This document shows positions 1 to 6,783 of a stretch of DNA of 21,543 nucleotides, in pieces; positions within the stretch are counted from its first letter, which is position 1, and the number at the start of each line of letters is the position of its first letter. The stretch spans positions 1 to 21,543 of the forward strand of contig CAYZDF010000047.1 of NCBI GenBank assembly GCA_964477085.1, read 5' to 3'. A program made the position numbers and the translations under genes. Source of the DNA: Dichloromethanomonas sp964477085 (GTDB lineage Bacteria > Bacillota > Desulfitobacteriia > Desulfitobacteriales > Syntrophobotulaceae). The notes beneath the pieces were generated by a model. That model searched no databases. It had not been told where the DNA came from and saw only the letters and a program-made list of their open reading frames with translations.

Positions 1-336
1 GGCAAGAATACCGATACCCTGCTTATCCGAACCAACGCCAGGTTAAAACTTAATCTGTCCAGGAGAACAGTCTTATTAGATGACAAAGAGATTAACACAC
101 TCACAGCTAAAGAATTTGATATCCTGCTGTTACTGGCTAAGCATCCAGGCAAAGTTTATACCAGGGAAGATTTAATCAGCATGGTCTGGGGATATGATTA
201 TGCCGGTGAAGACCGAACCGTAGATGTACATATCCGGCGGCTCAGAGATAAAATCGAACCGGACCCCTCTCACCCACAATTTATCCAAACCAAGTGGGGC
301 ATCGGCTATTTTTTCCGACCGGAGAACACCCTATGA
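1..336 (+). CDS. OmpR/PhoB-family response regulator, C-terminal part (5' end outside window)
   Basis: The frame is open from base 1 to a TGA at 334-336 and encodes the last 111 residues of a response regulator. What is present is a complete winged-helix DNA-binding domain of the OmpR/PhoB type: the beta-hairpin leading to LTAKEFDILLLLAKHPGKV, the VWGYDY turn, the recognition helix RTVDVHIRRLRDKIEPDP, and the C-terminal wing ending KWGIGYFF. The receiver domain with the phospho-accepting Asp lies left of the window. The stop codon overlaps the ATG of the following histidine kinase (ATGA), so the two are translationally coupled and are surely partners. The PhoR-like kinase and a PHO-box-like site downstream make a PhoB/PhoP role plausible, but OmpR-family wings look alike and the assignment is inference. 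Confidence 0.95.
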   Translation, partial: GKNTDTLLIRTNARLKLNLSRRTVLLDDKEINTLTAKEFDILLLLAKHPGKVYTREDLISMVWGYDYAGEDRTVDVHIRRLRDKIEPDPSHPQFIQTKWGIGYFFRPENTL

Positions 337-1727
337 ATATCAAATTGGGCAGTAAAATCGGTTTAACCTATCTTTTAATTATTTTTACCACCATGGCCGC
401 TTTTGGTTACCTAGCCCTGTTAGATATTGAACAATCTTTGATCAATGAGAGAAAAAACGTCCTTTTGAGCTATGCTAACATCATTGCTGAAAAGTCTTCG
501 CCCTATCTTGGTGAGCAAAACACTGCCTATTTAAATTATTTGGCTGAAGACTTCGGCGAAAATATCGGTCACCGCATCCTGATCTTTGATACTGCCAGTA
601 CCGTACTCGGCGATTCGTCCGGTGAGTCCCGTGGGCAAGAGCTAATAATACCCCTTGTAACTGCCTCTCTGAGAGGAGAAAGCGTATCGCAAACGAATAG
701 CTATCCTGAATACGGCGACCTCCTATACCTGGCAGTACCGGTAGCCTCAGGCAAGCAAATCATTGGCGCTGTTTTTATTTCGGCTGATATCAATGATATC
801 AGCGAGCGTCTGGACCAGACCAGAACCAGGCTGCTGGCAGCCGCCTCAGGCAGCGCTGTCCTCGCTTTTCTACTCAGCTTGCTGCTGGCCAGAATAATAA
901 CGGTGCCTATAGGCAGGTTAACCCAGGCTGCAAAGAAAATGTCTGAGGGTGATTATGGTTATAAGGTTGCGATCCAAAGCCGCGATGAACTTGGGCTATT
1001 AGCCAACTCTTTTAATGAAATGAGTGAAAAAATCGAGAAGGAAGATGAGATACGACGGCAATTTATTGCCAATGCCTCCCATGAATTGAAATCCCCGGTG
1101 GCAGCTTTGAAAGTGCTGGTGGAATCCCTCTTGATTAAACATACGGAATCTAAGGAAGAAACTTTGGAATTCCTGAAAGATATTGACGGGCAGCTGGACA
1201 GGTTAAGCAGACTCGTAAATGATCTTCTGTTGCTGAGTAAAATTGAAAAAAATAAAGCCTACCTTAACATAGAGCCTGTGATAATCGGTCATCTGCTTGC
1301 TGAGATTAAAGAAAGCCTCCTGCCATTGGCAGCTCACAAACAGATTGATTTAATCGTAAATGCTAATGAGCATATTACCTGGCCGGCCGACAGGGATATG
1401 TTATACAGAGCTGTATACAATCTGGTGAACAACGCGATAAAATATTCTCCTATTAATAAGGAAGTGCTGATAGATTATACAGTCAGTCAAGAAAAACTCA
1501 GCATTTTGGTTTCGGATCAGGGGATTGGCATCGCTCCGGAACATCTGGAAAAAGTATTTACTCGTTTTTACCGGATAAACCAGGCAAGAGAACGGGCATC
1601 AGGCGGTACCGGTTTAGGCTTATCCATCGTAAAAGAAATAATCAATCTACATGGTGGCATTGTTTCTGTATCAAGCGTTCCTGGTCAGGGCAGTCAATTT
1701 ATAATTGTTTTACCAAATGCTAAATAG
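333..1727 (+). CDS. Membrane sensor histidine kinase, PhoR-like (HAMP-HisKA-HATPase)
   Basis: 464 residues from the ATG at 333, which overlaps the stop of the response regulator; a GTG 39 bp upstream would extend back into that gene and is less likely. Segments in order: transmembrane helix about 8-30; extracytoplasmic sensor domain about 31-166; second helix about 167-190; HAMP about 190-240; HisKA with the H-box FIANASHELKSP and phospho-accepting His250; HATPase_c with N-box NLVNNAIKYSP (364-374), G1 DQGIGI (395-400), F-box FTRFYR and G2 GGTGLGLSIV (424-433). All catalytic motifs are intact. It should autophosphorylate and pass phosphate to the regulator encoded just upstream. The H-box and domain order are those of the PhoR group, but there is no PAS domain between HAMP and HisKA, so the signal is not certain. 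Confidence 0.95.
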   Translation: MNIKLGSKIGLTYLLIIFTTMAAFGYLALLDIEQSLINERKNVLLSYANIIAEKSSPYLGEQNTAYLNYLAEDFGENIGHRILIFDTASTVLGDSSGESRGQELIIPLVTASLRGESVSQTNSYPEYGDLLYLAVPVASGKQIIGAVFISADINDISERLDQTRTRLLAAASGSAVLAFLLSLLLARIITVPIGRLTQAAKKMSEGDYGYKVAIQSRDELGLLANSFNEMSEKIEKEDEIRRQFIANASHELKSPVAALKVLVESLLIKHTESKEETLEFLKDIDGQLDRLSRLVNDLLLLSKIEKNKAYLNIEPVIIGHLLAEIKESLLPLAAHKQIDLIVNANEHITWPADRDMLYRAVYNLVNNAIKYSPINKEVLIDYTVSQEKLSILVSDQGIGIAPEHLEKVFTRFYRINQARERASGGTGLGLSIVKEIINLHGGIVSVSSVPGQGSQFIIVLPNAK

Positions 1728-1775
1728 TTTAAATTTCTGCCTGTTTCAAGGAATATTTAATACTTTCTTAACATT

Positions 1776-1809
1776 TTGTCATAAAACTGAAATCCTCATT
1801 TGCTATACT
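1776..1809 (+). promoter_or_regulatory. PHO-box-like operator with extended -10 promoter before the GerMN lipoprotein
   Basis: Bases 1776-1793 (TTGTCATAAAACTGAAAT) match 16 of 18 positions of the enterobacterial PHO box CTGTCATAWAWCTGTMAY. Ten bases later is TATACT (1804-1809), preceded by TGC, an extended -10. A PHO box ending about 10 bp before the -10 and replacing the -35 is the arrangement of PhoB-activated promoters. There is no good -35 at 17 bp (ATAAAA), as expected for an activator-dependent promoter. That the upstream two-component pair binds here is inference. Confidence 0.6.
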
Positions 1810-1848
1810 TCTTTTAAAGACAGCCGATATTATGAAAGGAGAATCTGA

Positions 1849-2940
1849 ATGAAGAAGTTGATAGTTTTCCCACTCGTACTCATATTGATCTTAAGTCTAG
1901 CCGGTTGTACTGTTAATCTGGGACATAATAAGTCACCTAACAATGATCCGGCAGTAGATCCCAAGCCAAGTCAGGATAAGGTTTCTTTTACTCTTTATTT
2001 TGGTGACCAACAGGCTATGTATCTCAAAGGAGAGGAAAGAACCGTCACGAAAAACGGAAATCTCGCGGAGTTAATGGTTAATGAACTTATCAAAGGCCCT
2101 CAAAGCAAAGACTCTGTGGTAACGATCCCAAAAGAAACAAAATTATTATCCCTGGAAATAACCGGCGGAGTGGCCTACGTCAACTTTAGCAAAGAAATAA
2201 AAACCAACCACTGGGGTGGCAGCGCCGGTGAGACAATGACTGTTTTCTCTGTAGTTAACACTCTGACTCAGCTGCAGGAAATCAATAAAGTACAGTTTCT
2301 CATCGAGGGTGAAAAGCAAGAAGCTATCTGGGGCCACACCTATACCCTGGAGCCAATTGAACCCAATCTAAATCTTATCGCACCGGCTGCAGATCAACCT
2401 GGACAGCCTGAACCCACAAAAGAGGAAGATCAGGCAAAACCGGGTGATTATTTCCCGCTAACCCAAGGCAGTACCTGGCAGTACCTTGGTGAAGGCAACG
2501 AGTATGCATCTTTCAGTAGAGAAGTAATGTATGTTGAAGGCAATAAGAGCCAAATCAAAGAAGATAATGGCGGAACGGTCAGTACTTCAGTCTACCAAAT
2601 AACTCCTAACGCAGCGACCCGGGTGTATTTTAAAGGTGAGGACTATGAACAGGCAAACATCCTTAAGCAGCCCGGTAACCAGAATATCGCCATTCTCAAG
2701 GCACCGATCAAGCCAGGTGCCAAGTGGACAGCCGGAAACTCCACCAGAGAGATCGTCGATATCACCGCATCGGTCAACACACCGGCAGGAAAATTTGACA
2801 ATTGCATTAAAGTAAAAATAACTGAAAATCAGTCTACCTGGTACGAATACTATAAGAAGGGTATTGGTCTTGTTAAAAGAGAATTCTTGTTGGAAAACGA
2901 TCAAATATCCTCAATCCTGGCCAGTTACACGATAAAATAA
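1849..2940 (+). CDS. GerMN-domain lipoprotein with extra C-terminal domain
   Basis: 363 residues, with AAAGGAGA 6-7 bases before the ATG. The N-terminus is a lipoprotein signal peptide with lipobox LAGC and lipidated Cys20, so the protein sits on the outer face of the membrane. A low-complexity linker leads to a GerMN domain at about 46-170 (SFTLYF start, LAELMVNELIKGP, VAYVNFSKEI, VQFLIEGEKQEAIWGH), the fold of the sporulation/germination protein GerM and related lipoproteins. After a Pro/Glu/Lys-rich linker (171-200) comes a second domain of about 160 residues, starting GDYFPLTQGSTWQYLGEG, that I do not recognise as a named family. The gene follows the two-component pair after 121 bp, with its own promoter and PHO-box-like operator, and ends in a terminator. 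Function is unknown; an envelope or sporulation role is inferred from GerMN alone. Confidence 0.88.
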   Translation: MKKLIVFPLVLILILSLAGCTVNLGHNKSPNNDPAVDPKPSQDKVSFTLYFGDQQAMYLKGEERTVTKNGNLAELMVNELIKGPQSKDSVVTIPKETKLLSLEITGGVAYVNFSKEIKTNHWGGSAGETMTVFSVVNTLTQLQEINKVQFLIEGEKQEAIWGHTYTLEPIEPNLNLIAPAADQPGQPEPTKEEDQAKPGDYFPLTQGSTWQYLGEGNEYASFSREVMYVEGNKSQIKEDNGGTVSTSVYQITPNAATRVYFKGEDYEQANILKQPGNQNIAILKAPIKPGAKWTAGNSTREIVDITASVNTPAGKFDNCIKVKITENQSTWYEYYKKGIGLVKREFLLENDQISSILASYTIK

Positions 2941-2963
2941 AAAAGCGCACTGCGCTTTTTTTG
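2939..2963 (+). terminator. Rho-independent terminator after the GerMN gene
   Basis: The stem AAAAAGCGC / GCGCTTTTT with a three-base loop begins at the stop codon and ends in a run of seven T. It closes the GerMN transcription unit. Confidence 0.85.
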
Positions 2964-3222
2964 TCTAACGATTAGAATTGCCCCTTTAGATTTAGCATTA
3001 AATACGGCAATCCGATTCCATGTCAGTATGTAGTATTGTCTTTGTGACATCTGCCGACGATCGATCAATTCAGTCAGGTTCAGCCTTTAGAAGTCGTATG
3101 CAAGCCCGGACTCAGGAACGTATTGATTCAATATTAGACAAGGTTCTCATCGAATTTTTACATTTGTCTTAGTCCTAATAATGAATCATAATGAATATAC
3201 TTTGATGGCAAATAAATTTACC
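2963..3222. other. Spacer without a convincing gene
   Basis: About 260 bp between the GerMN terminator and the next promoter. It contains a 50-codon open frame on the plus strand (ATG 3020 to TAG 3172) with no Shine-Dalgarno sequence. Its second half (RTQERIDSILDKVLIEF) faintly resembles the first helix of TetR-type regulators and could be a gene remnant, but it is too short to call. Nothing else was seen here. Confidence 0.4.
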
Positions 3223-3251
3223 TTGTCAAATGTTAGTTTCTATAGTATTAT
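3223..3251 (+). promoter_or_regulatory. Predicted sigma-A promoter for the 34-codon ORF
   Basis: TTGTCA (3223-3228), a 17-base spacer and TATTAT (3246-3251). It lies 12 bases before a strong Shine-Dalgarno sequence, so the leader would be only about 20 nt. Confidence 0.5.
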
Positions 3252-3277
3252 TAAGATTCTGCAAAGGAGGTGTGCAT

Positions 3278-3382
3278 TTGAGTAAGAAAATAAATATTAT
3301 TATTGAAGAAATTCTCGCTTCAGTTGGGCTTGAATCTATAAAAGCTTCTGAACCAAAGAATGTCCTCAAAAAAATCTCCTAA
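3278..3382 (+). CDS. Small ORF of 34 residues, unknown function
   Basis: TTG at 3278 stands 7 bases after GCAAAGGAGG, nearly a perfect Shine-Dalgarno sequence; the in-frame GTG at 3272 is too close to it to be used. The product begins MSKKINIIIEEILASVGLES and ends KNVLKKIS: a short charged peptide with one amphipathic helical stretch, no Cys, no signal peptide and no membrane segment. It has its own predicted promoter and a downstream terminator, so it looks like an independent small gene. It could instead be the surviving 5' end of a longer gene. I recognise no family. Confidence 0.45.
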   Translation: MSKKINIIIEEILASVGLESIKASEPKNVLKKIS

Positions 3383-3433
3383 AAAGGCGCGTGATGAAAA
3401 TTGATGCTAATTTCATATAACCTTAAGTGAGTG

Positions 3434-3472
3434 AAAACGAGTTCCCAATTAAAAATAAGGAGCTCGTTTTTT
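3434..3472 (+). terminator. Intrinsic terminator, possibly bidirectional
   Basis: AAAACGAGTTCC (3434-3445) pairs with GGAGCTCGTTTT (3459-3470), 12 pairs with one G-T wobble, followed by T's on the plus strand. On the minus strand the same stem ends in TTTT and could also stop the ABC transporter operon that ends at 3515. Confidence 0.75.
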
Positions 3473-3514
3473 GTATATATTATGATATGTCTAGTTAAAT
3501 CGTCAATTTGGATA

Positions 3515-4249
3515 TTACCCTGCCGCCACATCCCGTTTTTTCAGCCATACCACGGCAAACACCATGCCGATTACCAGATAGACAAGACTGCTCAGGACAA
3601 ACTCTTCCGTTCTGCACTGCATGGGACCTCCGGGATGATTGGCCCGCATACCCAGGCACAACAGAGAATACGGGAACCACACGCCGTAGCCTTTGGCCAG
3701 TGCCGCCAGTCCCGCCACACCTCCGATCAGCGCCATTCCAACAGGGATGGCAAAACTGCGGATCACCAGCGACAGGCAAAGCTGGATCGCACAGATCACG
3801 ATCCCGCCGGCGGCACCCCACAGAAGCCAGACCGGAAGCTCCGGTGGGACCGGAACTGTCAGTCCGCAAAGCTTGCCCGAAATCACAAACAGGATACCGG
3901 TCCAAAGCTGGGTCAGAAGCACCATGGCGGTAGCCATGACAAGCTTGGAGAGATAAAGGTGAACAATCGGCACGGGCACCGTCATGATAGCATACCAATT
4001 GTGGTTGGTATGCTCCAGGCGCCACAGGTAGGAGCAATAAACACCGATGATCGCAGGGAGAAAGAAATAACAGGTGAAAAGTGTATGCTGGGTCCACAGG
4101 CTGTACCACTGCTCCTGCAGAATCTCGACATTTTGCAGATAATTAAAGGTACCCATGACGGCGGGCAGGATGGGCAAAATAAAAAAAGCAAGCCAGACCG
4201 GGCTATGCTGAAGCTTCATCCGTTCGGCCCGAAGCGTTCGCATCAACAT
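3515..4249 (-). CDS. Lantibiotic-immunity-type ABC transporter permease (LanG/MutG-like)
   Basis: 244 residues, the third gene of the minus-strand operon, starting only 3 bp after the preceding permease stops. It is an integral membrane protein with about six hydrophobic helices (near residues 17-36, 57-77, 100-124, 140-165, 167-187 and 222-240) and a charged N-terminus MLMRTLRAERMKLQHSP, the usual opening of ABC-2 permeases of the BcrB/LanE/LanG group. The SLWTQHTLFTCYFFLP and WRLEHTNHNWYAIMT segments also fit the MutG-type half of self-protection transporters. It should pair with the adjoining permease and ATPase to expel a membrane-active peptide from the cell surface. Assignment within the ABC-2 family rests on gene order and general sequence character. 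Confidence 0.85.
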   Translation of the reverse strand: MLMRTLRAERMKLQHSPVWLAFFILPILPAVMGTFNYLQNVEILQEQWYSLWTQHTLFTCYFFLPAIIGVYCSYLWRLEHTNHNWYAIMTVPVPIVHLYLSKLVMATAMVLLTQLWTGILFVISGKLCGLTVPVPPELPVWLLWGAAGGIVICAIQLCLSLVIRSFAIPVGMALIGGVAGLAALAKGYGVWFPYSLLCLGMRANHPGGPMQCRTEEFVLSSLVYLVIGMVFAVVWLKKRDVAAG

Positions 4250-4252
4250 GGT

Positions 4253-5005
4253 TCACATCTCCTTTCGTATAAACAGGGTACGGCCAATGAGATAGATTAC
4301 ACAGAACAGGACGGCTAACGTAATAAACCCGGTCCAATCCAGCGGCGTATAATAAAAATCCGTAGTACGCGTGGCTCTGTCACAGTTCATACCCACCAGT
4401 ATCAGTACGCCGTAATATCCCCAGAGCAGAAACCGTTCCAGGCTTTGTGGAAAATACAGGCTGAAAAGGCCGGCGAAGCTACCGATAATGCCTAATGTCA
4501 GCGCAACCATCTGGTTTTTAAAGAGCAGCGACAGCGTCTGCTGCAGCACTAAAATCGTCAAGTTTACCGCTGTAGTGAAAAGGAAATAATAAAGCAGCTT
4601 GACAAGCGGCGGGTTCCCTTCGAACCCAGACGTATACCCCACGACGACAATTACAACGAGCTGGCAAAGAACGGCGGCAAGCATATACAGAGCGCCACAT
4701 AAGAATTTGGCTGCAAACAAGCGCCGGGCGGACATCACCGTGTTGAGAAGCTTCAGTGTCTGCCCCTTGTGCTCGATATCGCAGAGTCTCGATGCCACCA
4801 CAGCCGCGATGACCGGCATCATGATGGCATTGAGCAGCGGAAACTGGAAGAGAAAGTACATCCAGCCCTGAGCAAGGTCGTGGGCATCCATTCTCCCGAT
4901 TCCCCAAAGCGACCAGAGTATCTGCACCAAAACCAGGGCGGCCACAATCAGCCAAACCCTTCGGCGACGAATTTTGAGAAATTCCAAGACCAGTGCTTTG
5001 CTCAT
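4253..5005 (-). CDS. Lantibiotic-immunity-type ABC transporter permease (LanE/MutE-like)
   Basis: 250 residues; the ATG overlaps the stop of the ATPase gene by 4 bp, so translation is coupled. The N-terminal LEFLKIRRRRVWL is followed by about six membrane helices. The segment after the second helix, AAVVASRLCDIEHKGQTLK, is the characteristic cytoplasmic coupling region (xxxExxxxTxK-like) of ABC-2 permeases in the MutE/EpiE/BcrB group. Tandem non-identical permeases of about 250 residues behind one ATPase is the standard make-up of LanFEG systems. No truncation or frameshift was seen. The substrate (lantibiotic, bacitracin-like or other cationic peptide) cannot be read from the sequence. Confidence 0.87.
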   Translation of the reverse strand: MSKALVLEFLKIRRRRVWLIVAALVLVQILWSLWGIGRMDAHDLAQGWMYFLFQFPLLNAIMMPVIAAVVASRLCDIEHKGQTLKLLNTVMSARRLFAAKFLCGALYMLAAVLCQLVVIVVVGYTSGFEGNPPLVKLLYYFLFTTAVNLTILVLQQTLSLLFKNQMVALTLGIIGSFAGLFSLYFPQSLERFLLWGYYGVLILVGMNCDRATRTTDFYYTPLDWTGFITLAVLFCVIYLIGRTLFIRKEM

Positions 5006-5916
5006 AAGCTCACCGCCGTTCCGGTCAGCTCCAGGAAAATATCCTCCAGGCTCTTGCGCCGTTCTTCGATGCGTACCACAGGGATGTTTCTGTCAAAAAG
5101 CCGGGAGACACAGCCGGCAAGATCGTTGTCGGCAAGCTTGGGCAGCAAAAGGTAGCCCTCCTGTATCCGGCAGGGAACACCCTGATCTTCGAGTATTTTT
5201 ACGGCCGCGTCGTTATGGAGCGTACGAACGGCGATGCCGGGCCTGCTCCTTTGATGAAGGGTTGCTAAACTATCCTGAAAAACAAGCTCGCCCCGGCTGA
5301 TGATTCCCACCCTGGTCGCCAGCTGATCGATCTCGCTGAGCAGGTGGCTTGAGACCATCACCGTCATTCCGTACTGCTGCGGCAAGGCGCGAATCAGCTC
5401 GCGCATCTCTTGGATACCAGCCGGGTCAAGGCCGTTTGTCGGTTCGTCCAGGATCAAAAGCCTAGGGTTGCCCAGCAGCGCGCAGGCAAGCCCAAGACGC
5501 TGCTTCATGCCCATGGAGTACTGCCCCACCTTTTTATCCTTCTGCTTTTCCAAGCGCACGATTTTCAGCACCCTGTCGATGTCCTTTGCCGGTAAGCCTT
5601 TAAGCGTGCTGATCACCCGCAGATTTTCCGCACCGGTCAGGTGCCCGTAATAGCTGGGCGATTCTATAAGCGAGCCCACGTCTTTAAGAATAGAAAGACG
5701 GTTGTGGCTGTTTACCTGTCTGCCAAATACGGTGATGGTTCCGGCTGTCGGCCTTGTCAATCCCAATATCATTTTCATGGTGGTAGACTTGCCGGCGCCG
5801 TTCGGTCCCAGAAAACCGTAGACAACCCCCTCCGGCACCGAGATGTCCAAATCCTTCACGCGCAGCACCTTTCCGTAGCGCTTGCAAAGGCCGGATGTTG
5901 CGATCATATCAGACAT
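5002..5916 (-). CDS. ABC transporter ATP-binding protein, BcrA/LanF-type
   Basis: 304 residues, the first gene of the minus-strand operon, with AAAGGGGG 9 bases before the ATG. Walker A is GPNGAGKST (37-45), the signature SMGMKQR (134-140), Walker B LLILDE (153-158), the D-loop NGLDP and the H-loop SSH (H191). The Q-loop position carries Glu rather than Gln (GSLIESPS, E85). This 'E-loop' is a known mark of LanF-type lantibiotic-immunity ATPases such as NukF. The roughly 85-residue C-terminal extension (from about 220) is also normal for the BcrA group. It powers the two permeases encoded downstream. Its leader is shared with the divergent two-component genes, so it is probably induced by them. 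Confidence 0.93.
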   Translation of the reverse strand: MSDMIATSGLCKRYGKVLRVKDLDISVPEGVVYGFLGPNGAGKSTTMKMILGLTRPTAGTITVFGRQVNSHNRLSILKDVGSLIESPSYYGHLTGAENLRVISTLKGLPAKDIDRVLKIVRLEKQKDKKVGQYSMGMKQRLGLACALLGNPRLLILDEPTNGLDPAGIQEMRELIRALPQQYGMTVMVSSHLLSEIDQLATRVGIISRGELVFQDSLATLHQRSRPGIAVRTLHNDAAVKILEDQGVPCRIQEGYLLLPKLADNDLAGCVSRLFDRNIPVVRIEERRKSLEDIFLELTGTAVSL

Positions 5917-5959
5917 TTTGATGTCCCCCTTTACACTAGGCTGGAAACATCATAGCAGG

Positions 5960-6046
5960 ATTATCTTACATCAGCCTGTACCTAACCTTACATTTACCTT
6001 AAGCTTAAGGATACGCATCCAATTTTTTCTGCATTTGCGTTATAAT
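5960..6046. promoter_or_regulatory. Divergent promoter region with four 11-bp-phased heptamers
   Basis: Heptamers begin at 5965 (CTTACAT), 5976 (CTGTACC), 5987 (CTTACAT) and 5998 (CTTAAGC), exactly 11 bp apart, so they lie on one face of the helix as OmpR-family regulators require. The last one merges into a 14-bp palindrome CCTTAAGCTTAAGG (5997-6010). On the plus strand TATAAT (6041-6046) has no usable -35. On the minus strand GATAAT (complement of 5960-5965) is the best -10 for the ABC genes. Both promoters therefore look activator-dependent, and the adjacent regulator is the obvious candidate. Confidence 0.55.
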
Positions 6047-6063
6047 AAGCGTGGTGATGAACA

Positions 6064-6783
6064 ATGAACGATATTTTTGACTGCAGGCTCTTAATCGTGG
6101 ACGACGAGCCGGAGCTGCGCAGGATGGTCAGCGATATCCTGAGGCGGGATGGTTTCCGCAAGATCCTTACCGCAGCCGACTGCCAGGAGGCGCGCCGGCT
6201 CTTGGCGCATGAGAAGCCGGACGGTGTGATCCTGGATGTATCCCTGCCGGACGGGGACGGCTTTACCTTACTGCGCGAATTCCGCGCTCTATCGGCTGTT
6301 CCGGTATTTTTTCTTTCAGCACGCGACGAGGATGAAAACCGTCTGCTTGGTTTGGGGCTCGGCGCGGACGATTATATTACCAAGCCGTTTTTGCCCCGCG
6401 AATTGATACTGAGACTTCGTGCGGTGTTGAGTCGCGCCTATTTCCCGGTCATTCTCCAACAGACGGAAAGGCCGGTTTTCCGCCTGGGCCAAACAGTAAT
6501 AGACTTAAACAAAGGCACGGTATCAAAAGAAGCAGGCTGCTTTACGCTCACCGCCAAGGAATTCACTTTGCTGGAGAAATTATATGAAAATCGGGAAAAA
6601 ATCGTAACCGGTGACAGCCTGTGCCGGGCGACCTGGGGAGACGACCTCTATGGGTATGAAAATACACTGATGGTGCACATTCGGCGCCTGCGCGAGAAGA
6701 TCGAACCCGAACCCTCGGCTCCCCATTACCTGATCACGGTACGCGGCCTCGGTTATAAGCTGACGGGGGTGGAAGATAAGTGA
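6064..6783 (+). CDS. OmpR-family response regulator (antimicrobial-peptide response type)
   Basis: 239 residues. The receiver domain (about 1-122) has the acidic pair D13/D14, phospho-acceptor D58 in VILDVSLPDGDG and K107 in YITKPF. The C-terminal winged helix (about 140-237) has LTAKEFTLLEKL, the VHIRRLREKIEPEP recognition helix and the terminal wing TVRGLGYKL. All key residues are present. The gene diverges from the ABC operon and its last codons overlap the kinase start by 4 bp. By analogy with Firmicutes BceR/CprR/VanR-like modules it should activate the transporter and perhaps itself through the phased heptamers upstream. The GC-rich codon use (many GGC, CGC, CTG) matches the ABC genes but not the flanking DNA, suggesting they were acquired together. 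Confidence 0.95.
   Translation: MNDIFDCRLLIVDDEPELRRMVSDILRRDGFRKILTAADCQEARRLLAHEKPDGVILDVSLPDGDGFTLLREFRALSAVPVFFLSARDEDENRLLGLGLGADDYITKPFLPRELILRLRAVLSRAYFPVILQQTERPVFRLGQTVIDLNKGTVSKEAGCFTLTAKEFTLLEKLYENREKIVTGDSLCRATWGDDLYGYENTLMVHIRRLREKIEPEPSAPHYLITVRGLGYKLTGVEDK

Noticed and set aside
3020..3172. 50-codon plus-strand open frame with coding-like residues, faintly TetR-like near its end
   Set aside because: No Shine-Dalgarno, starts within non-coding spacer, and the resemblance covers fewer than 20 residues.
3394..3420. Eight-codon ORF (MKIDANFI) after the small gene, considered as a signalling peptide
   Set aside because: No ribosome binding site or secretion signal; it lies in an inverted repeat and is too short to support.
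3431..4318. Long plus-strand open frame opposite the permease genes
   Set aside because: It is antisense to two clear ABC permeases with conserved hydrophobic helices; its product is His/Gln/Arg-rich low-complexity sequence typical of a shadow frame in GC-rich DNA.
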